A DNA stretch of 64,000 bases from Mucilaginibacter robiniae (GCF_012849215.1 NZ_CP051682.1:620001-684000), one strand, 5' to 3'; shown: positions 44,827 through 54,921, counted from the stretch's first letter. Program-made: numbers and translations. The notes: a model not told the origin generated them from the sequence alone.

Positions 44827-46089
44827 TTAAATTATTAAGCCAAGTCGGTTAGCGTCCAGCTTAATCAAGATGAACAGCAAAATGGTAAAGCTCCATAATG
44901 AGGAGCCACCATAGCTGATAAAAGGCAGCGGAATACCAATAACCGGCACCAAGCCTATCGTCATGCCGATATTGATAATGACGTGAAAAAAGATAATGGA
45001 GGCTACCCCATAACCATATATTCTGGAAAAAGGAGCTCGCTGTCGTTCGGCTAAATAAATTATACGCAACAGCAAAAACAGGTACAAACCAATAACGCCT
45101 AATGAACCTGCATAGCCCCACTCCTCACCTACGGTACAAAAAATAAAGTCGGTGCTTTGTTCGGGCACAAAGGAGTATTTGGTTTGTGTGCCTTGCAAAT
45201 AACCTTTCCCCCACATTTTGCCTGAACCAATAGCAATTTTAGACTGGTTAACGTTATACCCTGCCCCACGCACATCGTTTGCAATACCTAACAACTCATC
45301 AATGCGTGATTTTTGATGGCTTTTTAATACGTTATTGTAGATGAAATTTACACTAAAAACGAACAAAACAGATATGGCCAAACCTCCTACCAGAACCACC
45401 AATGTTTCGCGCCTCAGCTTGAACAGGAAAATAGCTCCAACTACCAGAGCAATCAATATTCCGATTAAAATTAGCTGATTAAACAACAAGGAAAGCACAA
45501 ATAAGGTAATCAGCAAACCTGCAATAATCAGGAACAACGGCGATAACCCCTCGCGGTACAACACAAAAATAAGCGAACAAAATACCAGTGTTGAACCGGT
45601 ATCCGGCTGCAACATAATCAGCAACATAGGGAAGCCAATGATGGCAGCAACCGTTAAGAAAGATTTAAACTCCGTAATGCGAATATTAGTTCCGCTTAAG
45701 TAACGGGCCAGCAACAAACAAGTCGTAAACTTGGCAAACTCAGAGGGTTGCAATCTAAAGCTGCCTATAGGTATCCAGGCCTGATTACCACCCACATTGC
45801 GGCCAACAATCAGCACCAGCATCAGCAATAGCACAGTCACTACGTAAAAGCCAGGAGCTAAGGCACTAAAAAAGCGGCTATCCAGCAGTAAAATAACCGT
45901 CCCCAGTACAATTGCCGACAAGATGAAGATGAATTGCTTACCGTAATTAGTTTCTAAATCTAAAAAGCCCGGATGCTGATCATCAAATACAGCAGCATGA
46001 ATATTAAACCAACCCACGGTACACAACGCCAGGTACAATATTACCGTCAGCCAATCTACGTTGAAAAAAAAGCTGCGTTGGTTATTCAT
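44827..46089 (-). CDS. rodA: Rod-shape peptidoglycan polymerase RodA
   Basis: A 420-residue SEDS-family glycosyltransferase with 10 predicted TM helices that polymerises peptidoglycan during cell elongation together with PBP2. Signature segments: GGNQAWIPIGSFRLQPSEFAK, MLQPDTGSTLVF, and PVIGIPLPFISYGGSSLW. The large periplasmic loop carries KMWGKGYLQGTQTKYSFVPE. It is the last gene of the mre/rod operon and overlaps mrdA by 8 bp. Confidence 0.95.
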   Translation of the reverse strand: MNNQRSFFFNVDWLTVILYLALCTVGWFNIHAAVFDDQHPGFLDLETNYGKQFIFILSAIVLGTVILLLDSRFFSALAPGFYVVTVLLLMLVLIVGRNVGGNQAWIPIGSFRLQPSEFAKFTTCLLLARYLSGTNIRITEFKSFLTVAAIIGFPMLLIMLQPDTGSTLVFCSLIFVLYREGLSPLFLIIAGLLITLFVLSLLFNQLILIGILIALVVGAIFLFKLRRETLVVLVGGLAISVLFVFSVNFIYNNVLKSHQKSRIDELLGIANDVRGAGYNVNQSKIAIGSGKMWGKGYLQGTQTKYSFVPEQSTDFIFCTVGEEWGYAGSLGVIGLYLFLLLRIIYLAERQRAPFSRIYGYGVASIIFFHVIINIGMTIGLVPVIGIPLPFISYGGSSLWSFTILLFILIKLDANRLGLII

Positions 46090-48076
46090 CCTCTCTGCGT
46101 TTAAATTGTACAGCCGCCAACTGCCGGCTAAAAGTATCTTTTTTGTGCTTGCCTGATACTGACTTCAAAATAACCGGCTTAGGAGCGGTGTCTTTTTGTG
46201 TCTTTTTCAAACTATCCGGCCCCATTTTATATTTGGGAACAGGAGGCTTATATCCCGGCGGCGGCGGCAGCAGATTTTTGTTCATAATATACGCTACCTG
46301 CGCCTTAGGCCGGGTAATAGCATCACGCAAATACTTTTCAACCAGATAACTGGCAATAGGTGCTGCCCATGATGCACCAAAACCACCATTTTCAACAATA
46401 ACAGCTATGGCAATTTTAGGATTATCACGTGGGGCAAAGCCCACAAATATGGAGTGGTTTTTACCTCTATTTTGCGCTGTACCCGTTTTACCACACATGA
46501 TGATGCCCGGTATACGAGACTCGGCCGCTGTACCCCGATCTACCACATCCTGCATACCATCAATTACTGGGTTGAAATAAGTAGAATCGATACCCACATA
46601 ATTACGGGTAGTATATTCTGCCTTCGTAATTCTACGATCGCCTATAGCTTTAATCAAGTGCGGCGTATAATAGAAGCCACGATTCGCTATGGTACATTCA
46701 ATATTGGCCATTTGCAGCGGGGTTGATAATAGCTCTCCCTGCCCAATAGCATCAGAAATAATGGTATTTACCCGCCAATGATCTTTATGATAACGGTTAT
46801 CATAAAACTTACTGCTAGGTACTAAGCCTTTACGTTCGTGCGGCAAATCCAAACCCAGCTTTACGCCAAAACCGAATTTGTTCACATTGGTCCGCCAGTT
46901 CATGTAAGTATCGGCTGTACGATGACCACCGCCATTTTTGTTAATTAAGCGGTCAAATACATTACAAAAGTAGGTATTGCAAGATTGTGATATAGCCTTG
47001 CGCAAATCAGTAACGCCATCAAAGTGCTCACATCCTACTCTATGATTGCCAGCTTGGTAATAATGCGGACAGAAAAACGTGGTTTGAGGTGTGATAATAC
47101 CTTCTTGCAAAGCAATCAAAGCATCTAACGGCTTGAAGGATGATCCAGGCGGATAATACGCCTGAATAGGGCGCACTAGCAAAGGCCGATAAAAATCTTT
47201 GTACATGGCAGCCATATTATTACCACGCTGCCGGCCTACCATCAAATTCGGATCATAAGTAGGGCTACTTACAAAACACAAAATTTCGCCGGTTGAGGGC
47301 TCAATGGCTACAATACTGCCTACCTTGTTATGCATAAGCGCCTCGCCCAATTTTTGTATGCGGATATCCAGCGATGAAGTTAACTGCTCTCCTGCAATAG
47401 CCGGTGTATCGAGCTTACCACCTGCAAACTGGCCCTGAAATACACCACGCGAATCAACCATAAAGTTTTGCACACCACGCTGTCCACGCAAAATGGTTTC
47501 ATATGATTTTTCAACACCTGTACGACCGATATAATCACCAGGACGATAGTAATCACCAGAGCGTTCCACATCCTGATCGTTTACCTCACTAATATAACCT
47601 AAAAACTGAGCGGCGGTTGAATCTGGGTAAGTACGAATGGTACGCCGTTGCACATCAAAGCCTGGAAATTCAGACATCCTTTCACTCAATGCTGCATATT
47701 GCTGCACCGAAAGCTGCTTTTCAAATATGGATTCCCGGTAAGGCGAATATTTTCGGGCCTTGATTAACCGTTTATCAAACCCATCTTTATCAACACCAAT
47801 TAACCGGCAAAACTCTAAAGTATCAAACGGCTTTACCTCTTTAGGTATTACAGTAATATCATATACCGGCAAGTTCTGCACCAATATTTTACCATTACGA
47901 TCCAGAATTGGACCACGGGCTGGAAAGATAATTTTTTGGCGAATAACATTTCGGGTGGCATACAAGGTATACTTGTCATCCACAATTTGTATATAAAATA
48001 AGCGGGCCAGCAAAATGATGACCAGCGTTATGAATATTCCGGCAATAACGTAACGGCGCTCAAAATAATTGTTCAT
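46082..48076 (-). CDS. mrdA: Penicillin-binding protein 2
   Basis: A 664-residue transpeptidase of the elongasome. A single N-terminal TM (about 8-27) is followed by the PBP dimerisation domain (FPARGPILDRNGKIL) and the penicillin-binding domain with SxxK (PPGSSFKPLDAL, about 310), SxN (SQSCNTYF) and KTG (GKTGTAQN, about 529). A basic, proline-rich tail of about 60 residues ends the protein. It lies directly against mreD (adjacent codons) and overlaps rodA. Confidence 0.95.
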   Translation of the reverse strand: MNNYFERRYVIAGIFITLVIILLARLFYIQIVDDKYTLYATRNVIRQKIIFPARGPILDRNGKILVQNLPVYDITVIPKEVKPFDTLEFCRLIGVDKDGFDKRLIKARKYSPYRESIFEKQLSVQQYAALSERMSEFPGFDVQRRTIRTYPDSTAAQFLGYISEVNDQDVERSGDYYRPGDYIGRTGVEKSYETILRGQRGVQNFMVDSRGVFQGQFAGGKLDTPAIAGEQLTSSLDIRIQKLGEALMHNKVGSIVAIEPSTGEILCFVSSPTYDPNLMVGRQRGNNMAAMYKDFYRPLLVRPIQAYYPPGSSFKPLDALIALQEGIITPQTTFFCPHYYQAGNHRVGCEHFDGVTDLRKAISQSCNTYFCNVFDRLINKNGGGHRTADTYMNWRTNVNKFGFGVKLGLDLPHERKGLVPSSKFYDNRYHKDHWRVNTIISDAIGQGELLSTPLQMANIECTIANRGFYYTPHLIKAIGDRRITKAEYTTRNYVGIDSTYFNPVIDGMQDVVDRGTAAESRIPGIIMCGKTGTAQNRGKNHSIFVGFAPRDNPKIAIAVIVENGGFGASWAAPIASYLVEKYLRDAITRPKAQVAYIMNKNLLPPPPGYKPPVPKYKMGPDSLKKTQKDTAPKPVILKSVSGKHKKDTFSRQLAAVQFKRREDE

Positions 48077-48592
48077 TTAACGTTCTTTTCTTCTGAAAAA
48101 TAAGAAGCTGGAGATTAGTATCAAAAATAATGTAAAAACTGAACTAGTTAAAAAACGGATAAGCGTATATTGTATTTCAGAAAAACGAAAAACTTCCAGG
48201 TTGAATAAAAAGAAATGGTGAAACAGGGTTAAAATAGAGGCATAAGCAAAAAACCACCGGAAACCCATATTCCCTAAAGTGGGCTCAGGCTCATTATCAA
48301 AGCCTTCTTTTTGTACGGTAATGCTAATAAACAACACCCGCGCTAAAGCCAACAACACACAGGCGGCGGCATGTAAACCTGGTGTATCGTAAAAAGCATC
48401 AACGCATATACCGAGTATGAACGACAGTACGAACAGCAGCAAATTAGGCGTTTCGAACGGCAGCAGTAGAATAAACAGAATGTACAGGTACGGCACCGAA
48501 AGGTTATATAGGCTGATGTTCTTCAGCAAAAAAACCTGCAAAAATAGCAGCGCTATAAAACGGAGTATGTTAACAACAAAAACCCTAATCAT
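48077..48592 (-). CDS. mreD: Rod-shape protein MreD
   Basis: A 171-residue membrane protein with five hydrophobic segments, the elongasome subunit linked to MreC. The start ATG 48592 (MIRVFVVNIL) overlaps the mreC stop by 8 bp; an upstream in-frame start at 48634 would add a 14-residue highly basic extension and is less likely. Identification rests on topology, the segment FVLSFILGICVDAFYDTPG, and position between mreC and mrdA. Confidence 0.88.
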   Translation of the reverse strand: MIRVFVVNILRFIALLFLQVFLLKNISLYNLSVPYLYILFILLLPFETPNLLLFVLSFILGICVDAFYDTPGLHAAACVLLALARVLFISITVQKEGFDNEPEPTLGNMGFRWFFAYASILTLFHHFFLFNLEVFRFSEIQYTLIRFLTSSVFTLFLILISSFLFFRRKER

Positions 48593-49421
48593 CTTTCTTT
48601 TCCTGAGCCTCCATTCCCGCCTGCTCGGTAGCAAACTTGTTATTTACCACATACACGTATTGTAATTTACTAAAGTCAACGGAAAGCGCTACTTCCATGT
48701 TCAGGAAGAAACCACCGCCACGAGCATGCAGATTGCTGATTTTGCCGACCTGAATACCTGCCGGGAAAAGTGTAGAATAGTTAGACGTTACCACAGCCTG
48801 CCCAATACGAGGCTTTACGTTGTTAGGAATATCAATCAGCAAACCTTTATGCGGATTCATATCATTACCCCAAATTATGGTACCAATATCCTGCATACCT
48901 GCCAGCATAGCACTTACTTTGGTATCTTTATGCAGCAACGACTGCACTAATGATAAATGTGGCGTGGTGTATACCACCAAACCTACTACGCCAGCACTAG
49001 ACATTACCCCCATACCTTTACTAATACCATCTTCACTTCCCTTTTGTATGGTAATATAATTATTGCGCTTGTTAACAGAATTGTTAATTACGCGGGCCTC
49101 AATGTAGGTGTACTGTTGTTTGTATATGGTATCAATTACCGCTTTTTTGGTACTGGTATCCACATAGTATGAGGATTTCAACTGGTTGTACAAACGTGCA
49201 TTTTCGCGGGCTAAACTATCATTCACTTTTTGCAAAGATAAATAGCCTGTAAGCCGGTTAACCTGAGCATCCAGATTGCCGGTAATCTGATTGGTGGTAT
49301 TGATAAAAGTAGCTTTCTGAAAAGTATTATACTTTACGTAAATTATTAATGCACTAATCTCAAAAATCAGGAATAAAAAAAATGCGTTGTACTTACTGAT
49401 AAATATCAAAAGGTTACGCAT
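48585..49421 (-). CDS. mreC: Rod-shape protein MreC
   Basis: A 278-residue periplasmic scaffold of the elongasome. One N-terminal TM (about 11-28) is followed by a helical coiled-coil region (NAQVNRLTGYLSLQKVNDSL style, about 45-90) and two beta domains (ARVINNSVNKRNNYITIQKG, GMGVMSSAGVVGLVV). The order MreB-MreC-MreD is conserved. A palindromic element separates it from mreB. Confidence 0.92.
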   Translation of the reverse strand: MRNLLIFISKYNAFFLFLIFEISALIIYVKYNTFQKATFINTTNQITGNLDAQVNRLTGYLSLQKVNDSLARENARLYNQLKSSYYVDTSTKKAVIDTIYKQQYTYIEARVINNSVNKRNNYITIQKGSEDGISKGMGVMSSAGVVGLVVYTTPHLSLVQSLLHKDTKVSAMLAGMQDIGTIIWGNDMNPHKGLLIDIPNNVKPRIGQAVVTSNYSTLFPAGIQVGKISNLHARGGGFFLNMEVALSVDFSKLQYVYVVNNKFATEQAGMEAQEKKDD

Positions 49422-49430
49422 GTTCGGTAA

Positions 49431-49511
49431 GTGGCGGGTTGCGAGTGATAAGTTGCGGGCTGTATTTAGGTGCTTATTTTAAAACACGCAACCTACAACC
49501 CGCAACACGAA
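49431..49511. repeat. Imperfect palindromic element between mreB and mreC
   Basis: The left side contains GTGGCGGGTTGCGAGTG and AGTTGCGGG; the right side has the complement of GTTGCGGGTTGTAGGTTGCG. The arms share the word GGGTTG / GTTGCGGG. It fills the 96-bp gap inside an otherwise tightly packed operon. Confidence 0.6.
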
Positions 49512-49517
49512 ACTCAA

Positions 49518-50540
49518 TTATTGCATTAAAAATTTATAATTACCAATATTTTTCAGGGCAGTACCGGTACCACGTACTACAGCACGCAACGGATCTTCGG
49601 CTACGTGAACCGGCAGCTTGGTTTTAGCAGCCACACGTTTATCCAAACCACGTAGTAAAGCACCACCACCAGTCAGGTAAATACCGGTTTGGTAAATATC
49701 GGCTGATAGTTCGGGTGGCGTAATTTCAAGCGCTTTCAGGATAGCTTCCTCAATTTTAGAGATAGATTTATCCAGGCAATGCGCAATTTCAGTATAAGAT
49801 ACGGTAATTTGCTTAGGCACACCGGTCATTAAATCGCGGCCTTGTACGGCAAAGTCGCCCGGAGGATCTACCAGTTCAGGCAATGCAGCACCTACCTCAA
49901 TTTTGATTTTCTCGGCAGTACGATCACCAATCATAATATTGTGCTGACGGCGGATGTACTGTACAATATCCGAGTCGAAATTATCACCGGCTACGCGGAT
50001 AGACTGGTCACAAACAATACCCGATAAAGCGATAACGGCAATTTCAGTAGTTCCACCACCAATATCGATAATCATGTTACCCATAGGCTCTTCCACATCA
50101 ATACCGATACCTACAGCCGCAGCCATTGGCTCATGAATTAGGTACACCTCTTTAGCGCCTGCAATTTCGGCAGATTGATGTACGGCACGTTTTTCCACCT
50201 CGGTGATACCTGATGGAATACAGATTACCATACGCAATGACGGGAAGAACCAGCCTTTGCCTTTGTTAATCATTTTAATCATACCGCGTATCATGTGCTC
50301 GGCCGCATCAAAATCGGCAATTACACCATCTTTCAGCGGGCGTACAGTACGTATATTATCGTGGGTTTTGCCTTCCATTTGCATGGCTTGGCGACCTATG
50401 GCGATTACTTTATTGGTTTTGCGATCGAAAGCCACAATAGAGGGCTCATCAACCACAACTTTATCGTTATGTATAATGAGGGTATTTGCAGTACCTAAGT
50501 CAATAGCAACTTCTTGTGTAAAAAAATTAAATAAACCCAT
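49518..50540 (-). CDS. mreB: Rod-shape actin homologue MreB
   Basis: A 340-residue actin-fold ATPase that organises lateral wall synthesis. Actin signatures: VAIDLGTANTLI at the N-terminus (phosphate 1), IIDIGGGTTEIAVIAL (phosphate 2), and YLTGGGALLRGLD (adenosine motif). Length matches the family. It is the first gene of mreB-mreC-mreD-mrdA-rodA. A TAGCTTTG promoter-like element lies at 50613-50620 on the minus strand; purH lies upstream on the same strand. Confidence 0.96.
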   Translation of the reverse strand: MGLFNFFTQEVAIDLGTANTLIIHNDKVVVDEPSIVAFDRKTNKVIAIGRQAMQMEGKTHDNIRTVRPLKDGVIADFDAAEHMIRGMIKMINKGKGWFFPSLRMVICIPSGITEVEKRAVHQSAEIAGAKEVYLIHEPMAAAVGIGIDVEEPMGNMIIDIGGGTTEIAVIALSGIVCDQSIRVAGDNFDSDIVQYIRRQHNIMIGDRTAEKIKIEVGAALPELVDPPGDFAVQGRDLMTGVPKQITVSYTEIAHCLDKSISKIEEAILKALEITPPELSADIYQTGIYLTGGGALLRGLDKRVAAKTKLPVHVAEDPLRAVVRGTGTALKNIGNYKFLMQ

Positions 50541-50612
50541 TTAATCTGTATTTCAGTTAATCTGCAAAGTTTGTAAAAATATGTTTAATTATCTAAATAA
50601 CCCGTTGTTTTT

Positions 50613-50620
50613 CAAAGCTA
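50613..50620 (-). promoter_or_regulatory. mreB: TAnnTTTG element upstream of mreB
   Basis: Minus strand TAGCTTTG, 73 bp before the start. No -33 element is clear. Confidence 0.35.
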
Positions 50621-50669
50621 TTTTTACTACGAACCCAGCTACTTTTCAAGGCAGCCACAGGCCTGGTTT

Positions 50670-52196
50670 TTAATGCTTGAAATGGCGTACACTGGTAGTA
50701 ACCATAGCTATTCCTTTTTGGTTAGCCATTGCTACTGATTCTTTGTCTTTGATGGAGCCGCCAGGCTGTACTACAGCTGTAATGCCAGCATCGGCAGCAA
50801 TCTCTACACAATCCGGGAACGGGAAGAAAGCATCAGAAGCCATTGCGGCTCCTTTTACATCAAAACCAAAACTTTCGGCTTTAGCCAAAGCCTGGCGCAA
50901 GGCATCTACTCTTGAAGTTTGCCCTACCCCACTAGCCAGCAACTGGTTATTTTTTACCAGTACAATGGTGTTTGATTTGGTATGCTTTACTACTTTATTG
51001 GCGAAGAACAAGTCTTTTAACTCCTGCTCGGTAGGTTGCTTGTCGGTAGCGGTTGTCATTTGATCCGGACCTTCAATCACCAAATCTTTATCTTGCTCAA
51101 TTACGCCGTTTAATAAAGTTTTAAACTGCTTAACAGCCAGCTCCACGCGCTGACGAATGAGTATAATACGGTTCTTTTTCTCTTTTAGTATTTCCAAAGC
51201 CTCATCGGTATAAGCCGGGGCAATTAATACTTCAAAGAATATCTTGCTGATTTCGGCCGCCGTTTCAGCGTTAATCTCGTCATTAGCAATGATAACACCA
51301 CCAAATGCCGATACCGGATCGCAGGCTAAAGCATCAATCCAGGCTTCTTTAATAAATGAACGAGTAGCTATACCGCAGGCATTGGTGTGCTTTAAAATGG
51401 CAATGGTAGGGTCGGTGAACTCGTCAATTAAAGCAACGGCAGCATCTACGTCAACCAGGTTGTTGTAAGATAGTTCTTTGCCATGCAGTTTGGTAAACAT
51501 AGCATCCAGGTTACCATAAAAAACGCCTTGCTGGTGCGGGTTTTCGCCGTAACGTAAAACCTGGCTTTGCTGTATACTCTTTTTAAATACCGGCAACTCT
51601 TCATCCTGGTTAAAATATTGAAAAATAGCCGTATCGTAATCGGAAGTAATATTAAATGCTTTCTGTGCAAACCGGCGGCGCTGATCAAAAAAAGTTTCGC
51701 CATTTTGTGTTTTCAGGATATTCTCCAGATCGTTGTAGTCGTTTTTAGAAGCTACGATCACTACATCCTTAAAGTTTTTAGCAGCCGCACGAATCAGGGA
51801 TATACCACCAATATCAATTTTCTCAATCACATCATCTTGCCCGGCACCCGATTTCACGGTTTCTTCAAACGGATACAAATCCACAATCACTAAATCAATC
51901 TGCGGTATTTCGTATTGTGCCAGTTGCTGTTCATCGCTTTCAAAATTGCGGCGGGCCAATATGCCGCCAAACACTTTAGGGTGCAATGTTTTTACCCGGC
52001 CTCCTAAAATTGAAGGGTAAGAAGTTAAATCTTCTACAGCAATAACATCAGCGCCTAAGCTGCGTATAAATGTTTCGGTACCACCTGTTGAGTATATCTT
52101 CACCCCTAAGCGTTTTAGCTCTTGTATTACGGGTTCCAGATGATCTTTATAATAAACCGAAATTAATGCATTTTTGATTTGAACAGACTGGCTCAT
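50670..52196 (-). CDS. purH: Bifunctional AICAR transformylase / IMP cyclohydrolase
   Basis: A 508-residue enzyme for the last two steps of IMP synthesis. The N-terminal cyclohydrolase (MGS-like) domain shows ALISVYYKDHLEPVI, YSTGGTETFIR and GGRVKTLHPKVFGG. The transformylase domain includes RYGENPHQQG, LSYNNLVDVDAA and the catalytic KHTNACG. The start is ATG 52196 (MSQSVQIKNALISV), not the upstream in-frame start at 52283, because a TACCTTTG promoter element lies between them. Confidence 0.96.
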   Translation of the reverse strand: MSQSVQIKNALISVYYKDHLEPVIQELKRLGVKIYSTGGTETFIRSLGADVIAVEDLTSYPSILGGRVKTLHPKVFGGILARRNFESDEQQLAQYEIPQIDLVIVDLYPFEETVKSGAGQDDVIEKIDIGGISLIRAAAKNFKDVVIVASKNDYNDLENILKTQNGETFFDQRRRFAQKAFNITSDYDTAIFQYFNQDEELPVFKKSIQQSQVLRYGENPHQQGVFYGNLDAMFTKLHGKELSYNNLVDVDAAVALIDEFTDPTIAILKHTNACGIATRSFIKEAWIDALACDPVSAFGGVIIANDEINAETAAEISKIFFEVLIAPAYTDEALEILKEKKNRIILIRQRVELAVKQFKTLLNGVIEQDKDLVIEGPDQMTTATDKQPTEQELKDLFFANKVVKHTKSNTIVLVKNNQLLASGVGQTSRVDALRQALAKAESFGFDVKGAAMASDAFFPFPDCVEIAADAGITAVVQPGGSIKDKESVAMANQKGIAMVTTSVRHFKH

Positions 52197-52623
52197 AGCA
52201 ACGGTGTTTTTTGAGCCGCAAAGGTAGTGGTTTTTAGCAAGATAAAATAAGTCCAGTTGCTGAACATTATTTTTAATAGTCATCTACGCCATACTTTTAT
52301 CACAATTTATTATAAAACAAGGTTTTGAAACAATTCATTGAACGCTTTTTAGCCTGTAAAAGCTAAAACCAGTTAAAGCATAGTGTAATTTCTCGTGCAT
52401 ATACGCCGGAATATGAAACTTTTTGGCACAAGAGTATCATAAAGGCACTCTTCTAAATTTATCTATAACATACCCTGATAGTAATTACCTGATAAGATGA
52501 ATATGGCATGCCGCAAACTACTGTAGCCCCCCTAAAAGAATAAGCAGGGTTGTAAAAACAATACCTGCAATTGCTTTTAAAATAATTGAAATAACTTTAA
52601 CTATGCAGCTTCAAATACCTATT
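52197..52623. other. Divergent intergenic region purH / bglX
   Basis: These 427 bp contain the purH promoter element at 52219-52226. The remainder is AT-rich without a convincing gene, dyad or perfect promoter for bglX. Confidence 0.45.
52219..52226 (-). promoter_or_regulatory. purH: TAnnTTTG promoter of purH
   Basis: Minus strand TACCTTTG, 22 bp before the chosen ATG. Its position argues against translation starting at 52283. Confidence 0.5.
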
Positions 52624-54864
52624 ATGTTTAAAAAGTTTCTCCTTATTCCATTGCTCCTGATAGAAACGCATCAGGTGATATCGCAAAGTAAAAAGCAGAT
52701 TTCGCCAGAACAAATTGAGAGCAAGATTACCGATTTGATGGCCAAAATGACGCTCGACGAGAAAATTGGCCAGCTTAACCAATACAGCGGCGACTGGGAA
52801 GTAACCGGCCCGGTTACCAACAAAGGCAACAAGCTACAGGATGTAAAGGATGGCAAAATCGGCTCGATGCTGAACATCAGAGGATATGAACATACCCGTG
52901 CTTTACAGGAAGCCGCCATGCAATCGCGCTTGAAAATTCCGCTATTGTTTGGTCAGGATGTTATTCATGGTTATCGGGTAACTTTCCCGATTCCGCTGGC
53001 CGAGGCTGCCAGTTGGGATATGACAGCTATACAAAAATCGGCTCGGGTGGCTGCTACTGAAGCTTCCGCTTCGGGCATTCACTGGACTTTTGCCCCCATG
53101 GTTGACTTATCGCGTGATCCGCGTTGGGGTCGTGTAATGGAAGGCGCCGGCGAAGACCCTTACCTGGGTTCTATGATTGCCAAGGCTCGTGTAACCGGCT
53201 TTCAGGGTGAAGGCTTGGGGCATACCGATGCGGTAATGGCTTGCGTGAAGCACTTTGCCGCTTATGGTGCTGCCATTGGTGGCCGTGATTATAACAGTGT
53301 AGATATGAGCCTGCAAACGTTGTGGCAATACTACCTGCCACCGTTTAAAGCCGCTTTAGATGCTGGCGCAGCCACCTTCATGAACTCGTTTAATACTTTA
53401 AATGGCATACCGGCTACCGGCAACAGCTATCTGCAACGCGACATATTGAAAGGTAAATGGAACTTTACCGGCTTTGTAGTGAGCGATTGGGGATCGATAG
53501 GTGAAATGGTGCCACATGGCTATGCCGCCAATAATTACGAAGCTGCCGACTTTGCCATACATGCTGGTAGTGATATGGATATGGAAAGCCGTAGCTATAT
53601 CAACCATTTAGCCGCCCTGGTGCACAATGGCAAAGTAAACATTGCATTGATTGACGATGCGGTAAGACGTATTCTGCGCAAAAAATATGAGTTAGGTTTA
53701 TTTGATGACCCGTACCGTTTCAGTAATGCTGCGTGTGAAAAGAAAACCCTGAACAAACCAGAATTTCAGGAAGCAGCTCGTGATGTTGCTCGCAAGAGTA
53801 TTGTATTATTGAAAAACCAAAATCAACTGCTGCCATTAGCTAAACAAACCAAATCTATCGCATTAATTGGCCCATTGGTGAAAGCAGAAAGCGACATGAA
53901 AGGTTTCTGGTCAGTAGAGTGGCAAAACCAGGACCATATTGTATCGCTGTTTGAAGGTATGCAAAAGCAAGCCGGCAACACCAAATTAGTTTATGCTCAA
54001 GGTTGCGATGTGACCGATACTTCTAAAGCAAACTTTGCAGAAGCCATTAAAGCTGCCCAAAGTGCCGACGTAGTGGTAATGGCTGTGGGCGAAAGAGCCA
54101 ACATGAGCGGTGAATCAAAAAGCCGTGCCAATATTCACTTACCGGGCGTGCAGGAAGATTTGATTAAAGCCATACAAGCTACCGGCAAACCGGTTATTGT
54201 ATTAGTAATGGCGGGCCGACCATTGGTATTCAACTGGACTGCCGACCACGTTCCGGCTATTGTTTATACCTGGTGGCTGGGTAGCGAGGGTGGCAATGCC
54301 ATTGCCGATGTGTTGTACGGCAAGTACAACCCTAGCGGCAAGCTGCCTATGACATTCCCGCAAACGGAAGGACAAATACCGGTTTACTACAACTATTTAA
54401 ATACCGGTCGCCCGGCTCAAGATAATGCCGTATCGAACTATAGCTCCGGTTACATCGACTTAACTAAAAAACCAAAGTATGCTTTTGGTTACGGTTTAAG
54501 TTATACTACTTTTGAGTACAGCAACCTGAAATTAAGCCAGGATTCGCTGCACAACAGCGACCAGCTAAAGGTATCTTTCACCCTTAAAAATACCGGTAAG
54601 TATGCAGGTGAAGAGGTAGCGCAGTTATACCTGCGCGATGTAGTTGCTCAGCCTGTTCGCCCGGTGAAAGAGCTAAAAGATTTTCAGAAAGTAATGTTGC
54701 AACCTAACGAAAGCAAAACCATCACCTTTGTGATCAACAAAGACAAGCTTTCGTTTTACAACGACAACCTGGATTGGGTTAGCCAGCCTGGTATGTTTGA
54801 CTTATTCATCGGCAGCGCATCAGATGATGTACGGCTACAAAAAAGCTTTAAACTGATCGACTAA
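52624..54864 (+). CDS. bglX: Beta-glucosidase, glycoside hydrolase family 3 (BglX-like)
   Basis: A 746-residue secreted glycosidase that removes terminal beta-linked glucose from oligosaccharides. Signal peptide from ATG 52624 (MFKKFLLIPLLLIETHQVIS); an upstream ATG at 52603 lies outside it. The GH3 N-domain contains FGQDVIHGYRVTFPIPLA, MVDLSRDPRWGR and the nucleophile D288 (FVVSDWGSIGEM). The GH3 C-domain follows (AVGERANMSGES), and a fibronectin-III-like domain ends the protein. It is not in a polysaccharide-utilisation cluster with SusCD here. A terminator follows. Confidence 0.94.
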   Translation: MFKKFLLIPLLLIETHQVISQSKKQISPEQIESKITDLMAKMTLDEKIGQLNQYSGDWEVTGPVTNKGNKLQDVKDGKIGSMLNIRGYEHTRALQEAAMQSRLKIPLLFGQDVIHGYRVTFPIPLAEAASWDMTAIQKSARVAATEASASGIHWTFAPMVDLSRDPRWGRVMEGAGEDPYLGSMIAKARVTGFQGEGLGHTDAVMACVKHFAAYGAAIGGRDYNSVDMSLQTLWQYYLPPFKAALDAGAATFMNSFNTLNGIPATGNSYLQRDILKGKWNFTGFVVSDWGSIGEMVPHGYAANNYEAADFAIHAGSDMDMESRSYINHLAALVHNGKVNIALIDDAVRRILRKKYELGLFDDPYRFSNAACEKKTLNKPEFQEAARDVARKSIVLLKNQNQLLPLAKQTKSIALIGPLVKAESDMKGFWSVEWQNQDHIVSLFEGMQKQAGNTKLVYAQGCDVTDTSKANFAEAIKAAQSADVVVMAVGERANMSGESKSRANIHLPGVQEDLIKAIQATGKPVIVLVMAGRPLVFNWTADHVPAIVYTWWLGSEGGNAIADVLYGKYNPSGKLPMTFPQTEGQIPVYYNYLNTGRPAQDNAVSNYSSGYIDLTKKPKYAFGYGLSYTTFEYSNLKLSQDSLHNSDQLKVSFTLKNTGKYAGEEVAQLYLRDVVAQPVRPVKELKDFQKVMLQPNESKTITFVINKDKLSFYNDNLDWVSQPGMFDLFIGSASDDVRLQKSFKLID

Positions 54865-54879
54865 CGACAGTTTGCGTAA

Positions 54880-54921
54880 AACAAAAAAGGAGACACTTTC
54901 CAAGTGCCTCCTTTTTTGTTT
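54880..54921. terminator. Bidirectional terminator bglX / purN
   Basis: A long stem AACAAAAAAGGAG-CACTT / AAGTG-CTCCTTTTTTGTT with one unpaired base per side and a 3-base loop, between convergent genes. Confidence 0.9.

Noticed and set aside
52197..52283. Upstream start of purH at 52283
   Set aside because: A TACCTTTG promoter element lies between it and the conserved MSQSVQIKNALISV start.
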